Below, one piece after another: positions 9,532 to 21,900 of a stretch of 64,000 nt of DNA. Source of the stretch: Lactarius indigo. Taxonomy: Eukaryota > Basidiomycota > Agaricomycetes > Russulales > Russulaceae. The notes under the pieces were generated by a model. That model was not told where the DNA came from. It made no database searches and was given only the letters and a program-made list of their open reading frames with translations. Location of the stretch: positions 496,001 to 560,000 of the forward strand of contig JAFKAC010000019.1 of the NCBI GenBank assembly GCA_025766275.1. Reading direction: 5' to 3'. Each line of letters starts with the position of its first letter. The stretch's first letter is position 1. A program made the position numbers and the translations under genes.

Positions 9532-12500
9532 ATGAGTCAATCCCCTTCTCCCGCACCCGCTTCCATACCCCAGGCTCCCGTGACTACACTCTCTGAGTCC
9601 TCTTCCACCAGTATCGAACGCATCTTTGATGCCGCTTTAAAGTCGTACAAGAAAAAGACCAAGAACGATCTCAAGAACCACGATCTCTTCAAACAGCTTG
9701 AAGAATGCAATTCCCCCGCTGCCATTCTCGCCGTGTTGCAAACCGCCCAGTTCGATCCTTCGAGGACTGCCAGCAATGATAGGTTGAAAAAATGGCTCGT
9801 TCCGACCGTCAACGTTCTCTGTGCCTTCTCTGGGACGCTAAGTGAAGGCGTCAATTTGGTAAATACACAATCATCTGTCCTTGAATGCGCTCTGATGTTG
9901 ATCCGGCAGGTATTCCCACCTGCCAAACTTGTATTTACCGGTGTTGGTGTCCTCCTCTTGGTGAGTCGCTTCGTTTGTTCCCTCGTGCGGGAACCTCCGG
10001 CATTGAGCGTTCTTAGGCAGCTAAAGATGTTGCCGCAAGCCAAGACATCCTCGTCGACATCTTCGGACGCATCGAAAGTTTCTTCGTGCGACTCGAGACC
10101 TATACTGGGGTCCCGTTGACTCCGGTAATGACGGACAAAATGGTTCAAATCACGGCTGAGGTCCTGGATATCCTTGCGACGGCCACAAAGGAAATGAAAC
10201 AGAGTCGAGCTAGTGAGTTTGACTACCGCTGCCTTCATTGGTCGATGCTAATATCTGTTGAGAAACATTTCTCAAGAAGGTGGTGGGGCGGACGGATCTG
10301 GAGGATGGGCTGAAGAAGCTCGATAAGCTGACGAACGAAGAGGTCGTGATGGCGAGTTCGCAGGTTCTAAGGCTCACGCACACCGTCGATAACAAAGTGA
10401 CGGTGGTTGGCGATGGCGTGAAGGGTGTCGACGAGAAAGTGCAGGTTGTCAAAAGCGAGGTACAGCTCGTTGGCGACAACGTTAAAGCGATCGACGATAA
10501 GGTGCAAACAATAACTGACGGTGGGCGGAGTCTGTTTGGCAACTCATCAGCGTCATCACTCACTTCTATCGTCTAGACTCACTGGAAGTGAAGTTGATCA
10601 CTCGACAAACCGCGGACCAAGTAGCCGACGTGAAGCGTTCGTAATCAGTTCCCATCTTCCCTGGCAGTCGGGCGTCTAACGTGATCACAGGCAACCAATT
10701 ACGGGAAAACCTTAGGAAATGGCAATCTCCACCGGATCCGTCTACAAATCATAACATCGCCGGCGATCGCCAACATGAGGGAACCGCAGAGTGGTTCATC
10801 GAAAGTGACCATTTCGAAACCTGGAAGGTGACTGGTTCCCTTCTGTGGATTCACGGCAAACGTACGTTTTTTTATCCGCGGCTTCGGTGATCTTACGGAC
10901 GACATGTTTCGCAGCGGGCTCTGGGAAAAGTATCCTATGGTCCGTCGCTCTTTACATCTTGCAGTATTTGGAAACTTATGATTGTCGAGTGTAGCTCCGC
11001 AATCATCAACAATGTCAAAACCCTGTGCGAGGCAGGATCGGCTTCGATGGCGTATTTTTATTTCGACTTTCGAGATGTCGACAAGAAAGCTCGCCGCAAC
11101 CTCCTCCCGTCACTCCTCGTCCAACTCTCTACTCGTTCAAATACCTTTTGCGACATATTCTCCTGTCTCTACAAGACACATGACAACGGCGCGCATCAGC
11201 CCAGCGACAAGGCTTTGACCCAGTGCCTTAAGGAGATGCTTACGCTTCCAAGTCAAGGCCCAGTTTATCTTATCATAGATGCCCTTGATGAATGTCCTGA
11301 CACCTCTGATGTCCCATCCGCTCGCGAACTGGTCCTTGATCTCATCAAGGATCTTGTCGGCCTTCGACTTTCTAATCTCCATATCTGTGTCACGAGTCGC
11401 CCGGAGGTCGACATCTGCGATGCACTTAAATCGCTCGCCTCTCAGACAATTTCGCTTCAGGATGAACGCGGGCAGAAGAGCGATATCGCCTCCTACGTCA
11501 GATCTGTGGTCTATTCTGGGTCGGGTAAATTTATGAGGAGATGGAGGAAAGACGACAAAGAGCATGTAATCGAGACGCTGTCAGAAAGAGCTGACGGAAT
11601 GTAAGTGCATAGACAGGTGATTATGACTTGAATTGACGGTATTTAACAGGTTCCGATGGGTCTTTTGTCAGCTCGAAGTGTTGCGAAATTGTCTCCCACA
11701 GAATGTCCAGCGCATCCTCAGAGAGTTGCCCAACTCTTTGGACGAAACATACGAACGCATCTTGAGGGAGATCGGGAAGGTCAATCCAGATCAAGCATAT
11801 CGACTGTTACAATGTCTCGCTGTTGCGACCCGGCCGCTTCGCGTCGATGAGCTTGCAGAAGTTCTTGCGCTCGACTTCGATGGCGCCAAGGGAGGGATAC
11901 CGGTGCTGAACTCAGATTGGCGATGGGATGACGAGCAACAAGGTGTTCTGTCTACGTGCTCGAGCCTGATCGTCGTCGTCGATGATGCTCGCTCGAAGAC
12001 GCGGGTTGTACAATTCGCACATTTCTCTGTGAAGGAGTTCTTGACTTCGGATCGTCTTGCCAACTTGGCAGCAGACATTTCCCGGTTTCATATCCGTCTC
12101 GAGCCAGCCCACACGGTCATTACCCAGGCTTGCTTGGCAATTCTTCTTCAATCCGATTACAATGATACGGTCGAAAGTGGCTCTTCTCTATCTTACTATG
12201 CCGCTCGGCACTGGGTTGACCATGCCCAATTCGAGAATGTATCGTTACATGTACAAGACGGGATGCGACATCTTTTTGATCCTACAAAACCTTATTTCGC
12301 AGCGTGGCGCGAGTTATTTGACATCGACGACTACTTTGAACCGCCCTCTGAGGAACTTGAACTTGAATCTAGCAAAGCTAATGCACCATTATGCCTTTAC
12401 TACTCTGCGTTATGCGGATTCTGTGACTTAACGAAACGTCTCATCGCCGAATATCCGCAGCATGTAAATGCTAGAGTTGGTTCGAAGAGGAGTCCGCTGG

Positions 12501-14044
12501 CGGCAGCATTGTACAATGAACACATTCAAATTGTAGAGCTACTACACCAACATGGCGCAGTCCTGGATATTGGTGGCGGAAGCCCGGGCATCCCTCCTAT
12601 ACTACACACCGCATCGGATCTCGGATTGATGGATGCTGTACAATGGCTTCTCAGCATCGGCGCTGATGTGAATGCACAAGACTACAATTGGACTCCACTC
12701 GACTATGCAGCGGCGAGTGGACACCTGGATGTTGTTCGAACCTTATTGAGACACGGTGCTGGTATCAACGGCGCTACGACGACGGACAACCATACGCCGT
12801 TGCATAAAGCGTCAAGTCTGGGTCACGTCGATATCGTGCGGTTATTGATACATAATGGGGCAGATATCAACGCACAGGATAAGAACCACCAGACACCTTT
12901 GCATCTAGCGTCGTCACCGTCATCATCGTCGAATAATGATGTTGTGCAGACATTGATCGTAAACGGGGCAGATGTTAACGCACGGGATGGGAACCACCAG
13001 ACACCTTTGCATCTAGCGTCGTCCTCATCGTCGAATGATGTTGTGCGGACATTGACCGTAAACGGGGCAGATGTCAATGCACGGGATGGGAACCACCAGA
13101 CACCTTTGCATCTAGCGTCGTCCTCATCGTCGCGGTTGTCGAATGATGTTGTACAGACATTGACCGTAAACGGGGCAGATATCAACGCACGGGATGGGAA
13201 CCACCAGACACCTTTGCATCTAGCGTCGTCCTCATCGTCGAATGATGTTGTGCAGACATTGATCGTAAACGGGGCAGATGTCAACGCACGGGATGGGAAC
13301 CATCAGACACCTTTGCATCTAGCGCCGTCCTCATCGTGGTGGTCGCCGAATGATGTTGCGCAGACATTGATCGTAAATGGGGCAGATGTCAACGCACGGG
13401 ATGAAAGCCACTCGACACCGTTGCATCTCGCGTTATCGCCGCAGTCGTCGTCGCCGCCGAATGTTGATGTTATGCAGACATTGATCCTGAACGGGGCAGA
13501 TGTCAACGCACGGGATGGGAACCACCAGACACCTTTGCATCTAGCGTCGTCCTTATCGTTGAATGATGTTGTGCAGACATTGATCCTGAACGGAGCAGAT
13601 GTCAACGCACGGGATGGGAACCACCAGACACCTTTGCATCTAGCGTCGTCCTCATCGTGGTGGTCGCCGAATGATGTTGTGCAGACATTGATCGTAAACG
13701 GGGCAGATGTCAACGCACGGGATGGGAGCCACTCAACACCTTTGCATCGGGCGTCGTGGTCGTCGCAAGTTGATGTCATGCAGACATTGATCCAGAATGG
13801 GGCGGATGTCAACGCACGAAACCAGGGCCAGTCAACACCTTTGCACCTATTATTTGATACTCTAGTATTTGATGCCGATGCCGATTGCTTGCGTGTGCTA
13901 CTTGCAAACGGTGCAGATGTAGATGCAGTGGATGATAAAGGTCGCACTCCGTACCGGCTTGCTTCATCAGGAGGATATGCCAGTCGCGAGCTGGCACAGT
14001 CGCTATTAGACCATCGCGCCAGTGTCGAACAGAATAGAACATAG
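9532..14044 (+). CDS. NLR1: Goodbye-NACHT-ankyrin STAND receptor
   Basis: Nine exons; introns 9859-9909, 9961-10016, 10213-10262, 10521-10576, 10637-10690, 10862-10914, 10940-10994 and 11601-11649. Spliced length is 4089 nt (1362 aa), one open frame. Residues 1-190 are a fungal STAND N-terminal Goodbye domain (IERIFDAALKSYKKKTKNDL, WLVPTVNVLCAFSGTL, VFPPAKLVFTGVGVLLL). About 225-265 is a short coiled coil. NACHT has Walker A GKPGSGKS (353-360) and Walker B VYLIIDALDEC (453-463), followed by the winged-helix region (LDETYERILREI...HFSVKEFLTS). About 16 ankyrin repeats fill 808-1350. The predicted role is intracellular sensing with nucleotide-controlled switching, by family analogy. Start ATG 9532 opens the conserved MSQ...PAP leader. 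NLR1 lacks the degenerate sixth repeat that NLR2-5 carry. The donor at 10521 (GTGGGC) is the least certain site. Confidence 0.9.
12878..13819 (+). repeat. Near-identical ankyrin-repeat block of NLR1
   Basis: Nine tandem coding repeats of about 96-120 bp. They share TPLHLAS and NGADVNARD almost unchanged at DNA level. They differ at the residues before TPLHL (NHQ or SHS) and in the Ser-rich loop (SSSSSND, SSSSSRLSND, PSSSWWSPND, SPQSSSPPNVD) encoded by TCG/TCA runs. High identity implies recent duplication or gene conversion within the gene. Confidence 0.9.
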
Positions 14045-14330
14045 CATTTCAATTTGTTGTACCTACCTCCCCACACGTCTAGTACTTGTGTCGATTCCGA
14101 GCCAGAGACCGTCTCCGTTGTTAATATTGATTAGCTTTTGTGATGCCATACAATATGAAGTATTGCAACGTTGGGCTTTCGCATTCACAAAATAATAGTG
14201 CTCTCAATTTGTGTGAGATCGAACTTGCGTGGCACGAACAAGACTAGAAATATTCCATTCACTCCGGTGCGATGAGGCGAGGACGCAACAGGGTCCCTTG
14301 AGCATGTCGAGGAGGGTCGGAAGCGGAGGC
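14045..14330 (+). other. 3' flank of NLR1 (conserved 3' UTR-like)
   Basis: Downstream of the stop codon the sequence (TTCAATTTGTTGTAC, CTAGTACTTGTGTCGATTCC, ACAAAATAATAGTGCTCTCA) is closely conserved behind all five NLR genes. It therefore belongs to the duplicated unit and probably contains the 3' UTR and polyadenylation region. No ORF of interest is present. Confidence 0.5.
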
Positions 14331-14759
14331 TGTTAAATATGTCTCGTATCTTATCTTCAGTGAGTCGATATCTCGACCATACGTTCTATTCCCGATTATT
14401 TTACGACTAAACGGATATCGTGCAAACCCACGCGATGTCTAGGTATTTGTATACTGACCATCTCGATTCATTCCCCGGTCGTACCAGCGACCGCTTATAC
14501 CTTTTACCTGTAGCTCCTCGAAATCCGAGCGAGGCTCATTACTTTACCTTCCCTCAAGTACCTAAGCCGATAGCTTTCGTATCGTAGCACCTCAGTCCTG
14601 CCTTCAGCGTGCGCAGGAACTGAGGTGCATATTCTCGTAGTTTAACTTTTGTCTTAGCCTGTACTCACTCGCCCCGGTGCGCTCTCTCTTTGTACAGGTG
14701 AATAAAACCTTTAGTTCTGCTTTTAGCGTGCGCAAGAACTGAGTGCGATCTCTCTTTCA
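14331..14759 (+). mobile_element. LTR-like insertion replacing the NLR1-ZFP2 spacer
   Basis: In other units the NLR 3' flank continues into a conserved spacer; here it is replaced from TGTTAAATATG to about CTCTCTTTCA. It contains two copies of a roughly 25-bp motif around GCGTGCGCARGAACTGAG (14606-14627 and 14726-14743) and an AATAAA (14701). The TG..CA ends suggest a solo LTR, but I find no matching TSD and part of the host spacer is missing, so deletion accompanied or followed it. Confidence 0.4.
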
Positions 14760-17700
14760 TTACTACCCTCATCAACATTTCCGTCCTCGTCATAGTCGTT
14801 CAGCGATGTCAAAGACGCAGACCGTGGCCGCCTCCGCGCTGCCAATAACGGTTCTAGGCTCCCCACACAGAGCCGAATCCGCTTACTCCGGCGTCCCCGG
14901 CCCGCGATGACCGTCAATTTCCACTTCCCCTTCGTCGATTTCTGCTCCGGCTGGTCGTGGTTGGGATCTGGGAGGGACACGAGCCGCACCCACCTTCTGC
15001 GCAGTTTCCCGATAAACATATACCGGGCCATTGCAGTTTCTGCGAGGGTTCAGGTATCGGGCTGGTGGAGATAGTGGCGGGGGCAGCTGGGGTGGTGGCA
15101 GCAGGGGCAGGGGAGGTTGTAGGTTGCGAGACGGGTATGATGCGGGCTTTGTTGCCGTGCAAGAACGTACTACCGAGCGGCCGGCCCGAAACCGTGAACG
15201 CTGCGGTCACGCTCCAGCTCGTGTCAAAGACCTGCACATCCGTCGTTGTCGTTGTCTTCACTGGACGCTGCTCGGCTAGCAACGGTGGCGGGACCGATAC
15301 CGGTTCCCTGTTCTTGCTTGCAGGGGTGGATGCAGCACGATGGGAGCCAGCTTGGCGTGCCAATCAACTATGCCACCCACCATCACGTTCGGGGATGTAC
15401 GCCTCTCCGCGCTCCGCGAGCAAAGCGAGCAGTTACAATAATTGCGACAAGCCGGGCACTCGAAGTCTTCCACGGTGCGACCGAACGTCAGCTGGGGATA
15501 CCTACGCTCCCATGAGAGTCAGAATGATGTACTGTATGTGAAGAAATGGATGGAAGCACGCCCGATGACGACGGTGCCGAGGTGCGTTTCTTACGACAAG
15601 CATTTGTAGAAACAGGCGCAGATATTGCGTGGGGGCGTGCGTGGACCATCGCCATTGAAGCTTTCGTCGTCGTTGTCCGCGTTGTGCCTAACCTCGACTT
15701 CGTCTGCAAGTTCCTTGCGCCGGCTCTTCCTCCGCATCCTCGACCCAGCAGCGGCAGCTACGCTCCCCGGCGACTCAACGACGCCATCCGCAACGACCGC
15801 TCGATCCTTGCCCTTGCCCAATCCAGGATTTTTGCTATGAGGGGGCCGCGGTCGGCGCGCACGGTCTCCTCGCAACTTCTCCCCGCACCGCACATCTCCA
15901 CTGCTGCACACCGCGGGCGTCCATGACTATCCAGACGGGCCCATGCTCGGTTTTGTGATACCCGAGCGTGACGGTGTCGACCATAGCCCTAGCCCTAGCG
16001 TTAACGTGGGCCGCGCTCTCACGAGTCCAAGCCAGGGCCTGAACTCTAACCTCACTTCTCCGAATCGCGGCGCCGAAGGGTGGATCGACTGGCGCGCCGG
16101 GAACGTTTTCGGTGGTGCGGGTGCCAGTACAGACACAGACGTCGGTGAGTACGCTGGCGACGGGTCGATCGACCCGTCCATCCTTGGCGGGGGGGGGGAC
16201 AACCTCAGTCCTGGAAAGCTTGGAGACGAGGCGAGCTCGCCAGTTCGTGGGTTCGACGGCGTGCAACCCTCGCGCACGACAGATGAAGACGACGAGGAAG
16301 AGGAAGAGATCATGGAGATGCTGTTTGAGAACACGGCGACGACGACTTTGTGTCGCCATCTGCCGGATCACGTACTGTTCTGTCGCTTGCAATTTGCGCA
16401 CAGGATCTGGAGGATCGGGGAACGAGTGGAAGTGGCTGAGTGCGCATGATGGGATAGCGATCTCCGTGCGTGCGGGTTCTGGCAGGATTGTAAGCCGGAG
16501 AGAGTTGACGTCTTGGGGGTGATTGGTAATGCCTGTTCCTCCAGGGGCAAGGTCGACTCGAGCGTAGACGTGTTAATAGATATGGACGTATGTATGACCT
16601 TGGGTGCATGGCGTAGTCCCCGCGGCGCATCGACAAAAATCACAATTTCTGAGTCGTCGTCATCGTCTTGGTCCTGCTCGTCTACCACGTATCGTCGTTT
16701 CTTCGTGGGCTGGTCGGTGTGTGCGGATGGTGTCTCCCCTTTCTACGCAGCGACACAGCCTGCGCACCCGCGTGCGTGCGAGCTCGTTTCGTCGGCAACG
16801 GGATGACGACCTCCACTCGCGCTGTCACTTGTCGCCTCGGCGCGTGTCTCCTTCGCAAACCGACGCGTAGTAGTCGCCGCCGTGCTGGCGCCGAAGCTAC
16901 CACGTTAGGATTTGTCGAGTTATATGTGAATGCCGCAGCTAACGCCTGGTCACGGGGCGCGGGGATCTTGGACTTGCCTCTCTCTTCCTCCTCGTTGTCC
17001 TCATCGTCTACAACTACCACCGTCTCTTGCCGTCTTTTTCGGCTTCTTCCCTCTAGATCCCGTTCTGCCAGCTCCGGGCCAATTGTTCTCGAACGCGACT
17101 TGCAGTACGTGCACGAGTTCCTTCGAGCCCGAAATAACCCCTGCCCACCCTTTCCCGGCGCATAGTCTGACTTGCGCGCGCCGGGGGGGAGGGCGGTACG
17201 AGAACGTATGCCATCAGCGGCCCCTGTCTCCTCCGTTTCTTGGTCTTTCGCGGGCTGCACTGAGGAGGTCGTCGTCGTGAGGAGGAGGAAGAGGAGTCGA
17301 TGGATATGATGTCCAGGGGGTCGTAGTCCCTGTCTCTGTCACGTTGACCAGGGAGAGGTTCGGACGAAGTGCTTTCGGAGGGGGGAGGGAGGAAGAAAGG
17401 TGTCTACGACATGCGGCGCGAGGGTACACGGGATTGTGAGGATGTGGAACACCTGGGAATACCCACAGGAGCAAGAGGGGGGTGACTCTGTCGCACGACG
17501 TTATGTATACGCATAGAAAGGGTAGAAGGGGAGGGACACACCTCTAACTCCCGATCGTGCTGAGTAACAACGCGCATCTCGACGTCGCCGTCCGTGCTTT
17601 TTCGTGTTAGGTCTGTTGACCGTCCTCACGAGACACTGGCGCGGCGTCATCACCGGCACCAGTGATGGATATTGCCGTCATGTTGCTTTCAGGTTCCGGC

Positions 17701-17920
17701 GCCGACGATCTGGACGGCGGGGCGAAAAGTGAGGGCGAGACTGACGAGAAGGCCGATGCGAGTGTGGGGACAGGAGACCTTGGTTGTGTGAGAGAAAAGC
17801 TGTTATCGACCCGAATCGCGTTGTATAAAAAAAGACCTGCGTGGAGTAAGTCAAAATCGCGTCGTTGAGCGACCAGAGCCGCGTGGCAGGGTCATATGGA
17901 TCAATAGTGATGTGTGCCAT
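14760..17920 (-). pseudogene. ZFP2: zf-4CXXC_R1-family gene, zinc finger broken
   Basis: The minus-strand start at 17920 gives MAHITIDPYDPATRLWSLND. The family order then follows: Ser/Pro-rich part, KKTEEAARETVVVVDDEDNEE-type acidic stretch, KRRRV basic cluster, the LGFVIPE segment, an acidic DEEEE patch, the zinc finger and the C-terminal SLEPLLAARRR region. The second half of the finger is intact (FECPACRNYCNCSLC, about 15420-15470) but a 1-bp deletion follows it (SRSAERRTSP instead of SRKRGEAYIPE). About 140 bp holding the first half (CHHC...FCDLC) are deleted at about 15555. A nuclear role fits the family's known members; this copy cannot make it. It diverges from Goodbye relic A, not an intact NLR. 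Confidence 0.72.
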
Positions 17921-18170
17921 GAGACCGCATTCTTATGACGATAGGGCGAATTCATGAGCATTAGGTAGGAATGGACTGTTGGACGACGGAGGACGTGTTT
18001 GTGGGTGCGTGATCGTGGGATTGGCCTGGTTGTGGGACTGGAGGTTCCGGCCCGTGTTACCGCGTGTTGTTTCAGTGTCTATCTGACTCTTCCATAACTG
18101 GCAGTGTCCTTGCTTTATCGGCAGAAGAGGCCCTAGTATTCTCCCACCAGACTGTTGCCATACCCTCAAC
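17921..18170. promoter_or_regulatory. Divergent promoter between ZFP2 and Goodbye relic A
   Basis: Retains the conserved block TCCGGCCCGTGTTACCGCG (18046-18064), 107 bp before the ATG at 18171. The ACGCGT-type box has drifted (GACGTGTTTGTGG, about 17990). Both genes it would drive are broken. Confidence 0.45.
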
Positions 18171-18922
18171 ATGAGTCAACCTCCCGCTCCTGTTTTCATG
18201 CACCAGGCTTCCGCAACTACATCTTCCGAGTCCTCTTCCAGTATTGAACGCATCTTTGATGCAGCTCTAAAATTGTACGAGAAAAAGATCTCAAGAACCG
18301 AGACCTCTCGAAACATGCGGTCCTCCCACTGCCATTCTGGCCATATTTCAGGCCGCCCAGTTTGGTCCCTCTCGGACTGCCAACGATGACAGGTTCTCTA
18401 TGCCTTTTCCCAAATCTCTTCTGGCACGCTTACCGAAGGCGTCGCTTTGGTAAACATCCACTCATTTGTCCATCCGCTAATGAACACTCTCTGATGTCAA
18501 TTCGCCAGGTATTCCCACCTTCAAACTAGTATTTGATGGCGTCGGTATCCTCCTCCTGGTAAGTCGCTTCGCTTCTTCCCTCGCGTGGCCATTTCTGGTG
18601 TTGAGCCTTCTTAGGCAGCTAAAGATGTCGCCGCGAGCCAAGACATCCTCATCGACATCTTTGGACGCATCGAATGTTTCTTCGTGCGGCTCGACATTTA
18701 TACTGGGGTCCCACTAACTCCAACAATGATGGAGAAAAAGTGCAAATCACGGTCGAGATCCTGGATATCCCTGCGACGGCCAAAAAGGAAATGGAACAGA
18801 ATCAAGCGAGTGAGTGAATTCACCATTTTACGTTGATTGAGGCTAATATCGGTTCAGAAAGATTTGTCAAGAAGGCAGCGGGGCGCACGAACCTAGAGGA
18901 TGGGCTGAAGAAACATGGCAAA
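18171..18922 (+). pseudogene. Goodbye-domain relic A
   Basis: Begins exactly like the NLR genes (MSQPPAPVFMHQ...ESSSSIERIFDAALKLYEKK). Deletions after codon 40 throw it out of frame (KISRTETSR). Exon 2 (GTATTCCCACC), exon 3 (GCAGCTAAAGATGTCGCC) and the beginning of exon 4 (LEDGLKKHGKL) can still be traced, each with small lesions. At about 18922 it joins the 3' end of ZFP3. NACHT and ankyrin parts are absent. Confidence 0.85.
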
Positions 18923-21900
18923 CTGGGAGTCTGCGACAGCGTGAGAGTACGCTCCACCACCTCCGGCGTGATCCTCGCCATCTCCTCCACCTGAATAGGC
19001 GGTACGGGCACGACGTACTCCCCAAGCCAGATTTCATCATCTGCATCTGCATCTGTGTCCGCATCGGCATCGGCATCGCTGCCTTCATCAAGAATTCCAT
19101 CCTCCTCGCCGTCGTCATCGTCGTTCAGCGGTGTCAACGACCCAGACCGTCGCCATCGCCGCCTCTGCCGTGTCGCCAACAATGGCTCTAGGCCACAAAG
19201 AGCCGAATTCACTTATCCCGGCCCGCCATACTGTTGACCCCCCCTTCACCTTCGTCTTTTTCTGCTGCAACGGCTGCTCGTGCTTGGGATCCGGAAGGGA
19301 CACGACGCGCCTCCACGTCTTGAGAGGTTTCCAGATGAATGTATACCGATGCCTTCACAGCAGCTGCTTCTGCGTAGATGTTGGTATCGCTCAAGCTCGC
19401 GTCAAAGACCTGCGCGTTGGTTGTCGTCGGCCGTTGCTTCGTCGCCACCGGCACCTGCGCCGTTCCGGGGTCTTTTCTCTTACTCTTTCTTGCGGGGGTG
19501 GGCGCGGTGGCGCAATGGGAGTCTACTTGGCGCGCCACCCAACTGCGCCTCCCACCATTGCGTTCGGGGATGTACACCTCTCCGCGCTTCCGCAAGCAGT
19601 TACAATATTTGTGGCAAGCCGGACATTCGAACTCTTCTGCTGAGCGATCGAACGTCAATTTGGGGTACCTGGTGTAGCGAGTAATAGACGTCGACCCAAG
19701 GGGAAGCGTAGACAAAAGAGATAGAAGAGAGTTCATATACGTTTGATTAGCAATCAAATGATAACAAGTAAAGTTTTGTTCCGAGTCCAGGAGGACTGTG
19801 ATCCTTACACTGCGTTCCAAGAGTCAGAAATGTAATGTATATATGAAAGGATGTGGCATGCTATTCCTCAATGCAGAGGTCGCAAAATAGGGTATTGCTC
19901 GTCCGTAGAACTTTGATCAATGTACAGCACATCTCAGGTCGGCGCATCTTGTGCCTACGATGGTAGCAGAACGTTAACCTCCCCGAGAGCACGCCTGATG
20001 ACGACGATTCCGGCATGCGTTTCTTGCGACGAGCGTCTATAAAAGCAGGCACAGATATTGCGTGGGTGCGCGGACCTTCATCGTCGTCACTGTCACCGCC
20101 CCTGTCGCCATCGTGCCTGAGTCGTCCGCAAGTGCCTCGTGCCAGCTCTTCCTCCGCATCCTCGGACCAGCAGCGGCAGAAACGCTCTCCGGAAACACGA
20201 TGACACAGTCCACAACAACAGCTCGGCCCTTGCCCTTGCCCAGTCTCGACGGCGGCGCAAAGTCGTGGTCGCTAGCGTTCCAAAACAACAGGTCCACGAA
20301 GTCTTCCTCTTCTTCCTCGTCTTCGTCCGTCACGCATAAGGGTTGCGTGGCGCCGTCATCGCTGATCATGAACTGGCGAGCTCGTGCTGTCTCTGACCTT
20401 GCCGGGACAATTGTTGCACCCCCACCAAGCACAGGCAGGCCGATAGTCCCGTCGCCAGCGTACTCACCGACGACCGTGTCGGTCCCAGCACCCATACCAA
20501 CAGTATTCCCGGCGCGCGAGTTGATCGATCCTCCACTAGTGCGATTTGGAGAAGTAAGTTCAAAGTTCAAGCCTTGACCAGAAGTCGTGCGAGCGCGGCC
20601 CACATCCACGCTGTGGTTAACACCGTCATGCTCGGGTATCACAAAGCCAAGCATGGGCCGGTCTGGGTGGTCATGGGTACCCGCAGTGCAGGAGTACGGC
20701 GTTGACAACGACCCTGTGTGTATGTGGATCTGCATCCACAGGCCCATCCCTGAGGTCCGCGGATATGCTCAAGTCGAGGTGAAGATCCGGATTCGCATGC
20801 AGCACTGTAGATAGGGATCGATTGCGGGGTGGAGTTGGTGACAGTGGTACAAGCACCGCTGGCCGTGGTAGAAGTGGGTGCAGCAGCGGGGAGACCGTAC
20901 GCACGGACCGCAGCCTCCTCATAGTAAAAACACTGTTGGATCGCATGTTGGTACATCTCTTACACTTTGTCTTTGCGCAAGGCCCCGTGGTCTGGAGGTC
21001 ATGAAACGCTTGCAGGTGACTGAATGTGCACGGGGGAATCATGATCTCCATGCGTGCAGGTTTTTGCAGGATTGTCAGCGGGACACCAGCGAGCGAGTTG
21101 ACATTTGGGGGTGTGATTGGCGAGGACTGCTTGTGCGGGGGTGGAGTTGATGCGCGATGCTGCAGGGCGACACGACGGGGCTTATGTCTATGCAGCTGTC
21201 GGCCAGATGGTGAGTACGGCATGGCCCTGGGCACGCGCCGTAGTTTGCGCGGCGCATCAGCGGCGATCTCAATTTTGGAGTCGTCGGATTCGTCTTGTTC
21301 GTGCTCATCTACCACGCGCCATCGTTTTCTATGTGGACTGGCTGGCGTGTGCGGATAGTGTTTCCCATTTCCATACGGCAACACAGGCAGGTGATCGTCG
21401 TTCCGGCTCGACACGGCCTGCGGGCGATTGTGTTTAGTCGGCAATGTGACAATGACCTCCACGCTCGCGCTATCTATTGAAGTCTCAGCGAATGTCTTCT
21501 TTGCCAACCGGTGCGTACCGGCCGCCGCTGGTGCTGACCCCGACATCGCCACGTTAGGGTTCGCTGAGTTGTATGTGAGAATGCCGTAGCTGACGCCTGA
21601 TCGAGGGACGTGGGGGTCTTGGACTTGACTTCTTTAACTTCGTCTTCTTCATCATCCACTACCACCGTCCCTCATATCTCTTTTTCGTCTTCTTCCCACT
21701 AGGTCCCGTGCTGACAGCACCTGTCCAGTTGTTCTCAAACGCATCTTGCAACATCTGCACGAGTTACTTGGAGCCAGATTTGTCCCCCGCCCGTGCCTTT
21801 CGCTTGGCTGCGGTCTGGCGCTGGCGCATGCGGGTCCAGGTTTTACTGGTGCATAGTCTGACACACATAGACCAAGCGGGAAGGGGGGTATGAGGACGTA

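Noticed and set aside
9537..10238. 233-codon minus-strand frame opposite the NLR1 Goodbye exons
   Set aside because: It crosses the introns of a well-supported spliced gene and matches nothing. Equivalent frames recur in paralogues only because the sense strand is conserved.
13303..14076. Long minus-strand open frames through the ankyrin blocks (also 12823-13284, 35481-36086, 46252-46626, 59002-59598)
   Set aside because: They are the mirror of a repetitive coding block whose biased codons lack antisense stops. The peptides (repeats of TSAPFxINVCTTS) have no start or domain logic and follow the plus-strand repeat exactly.
18820..19212. Minus-strand frame joining ZFP3 C-terminus to antisense Goodbye sequence
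   Set aside because: A read-through artefact of the deletion junction at about 18922, not a designed fusion protein.
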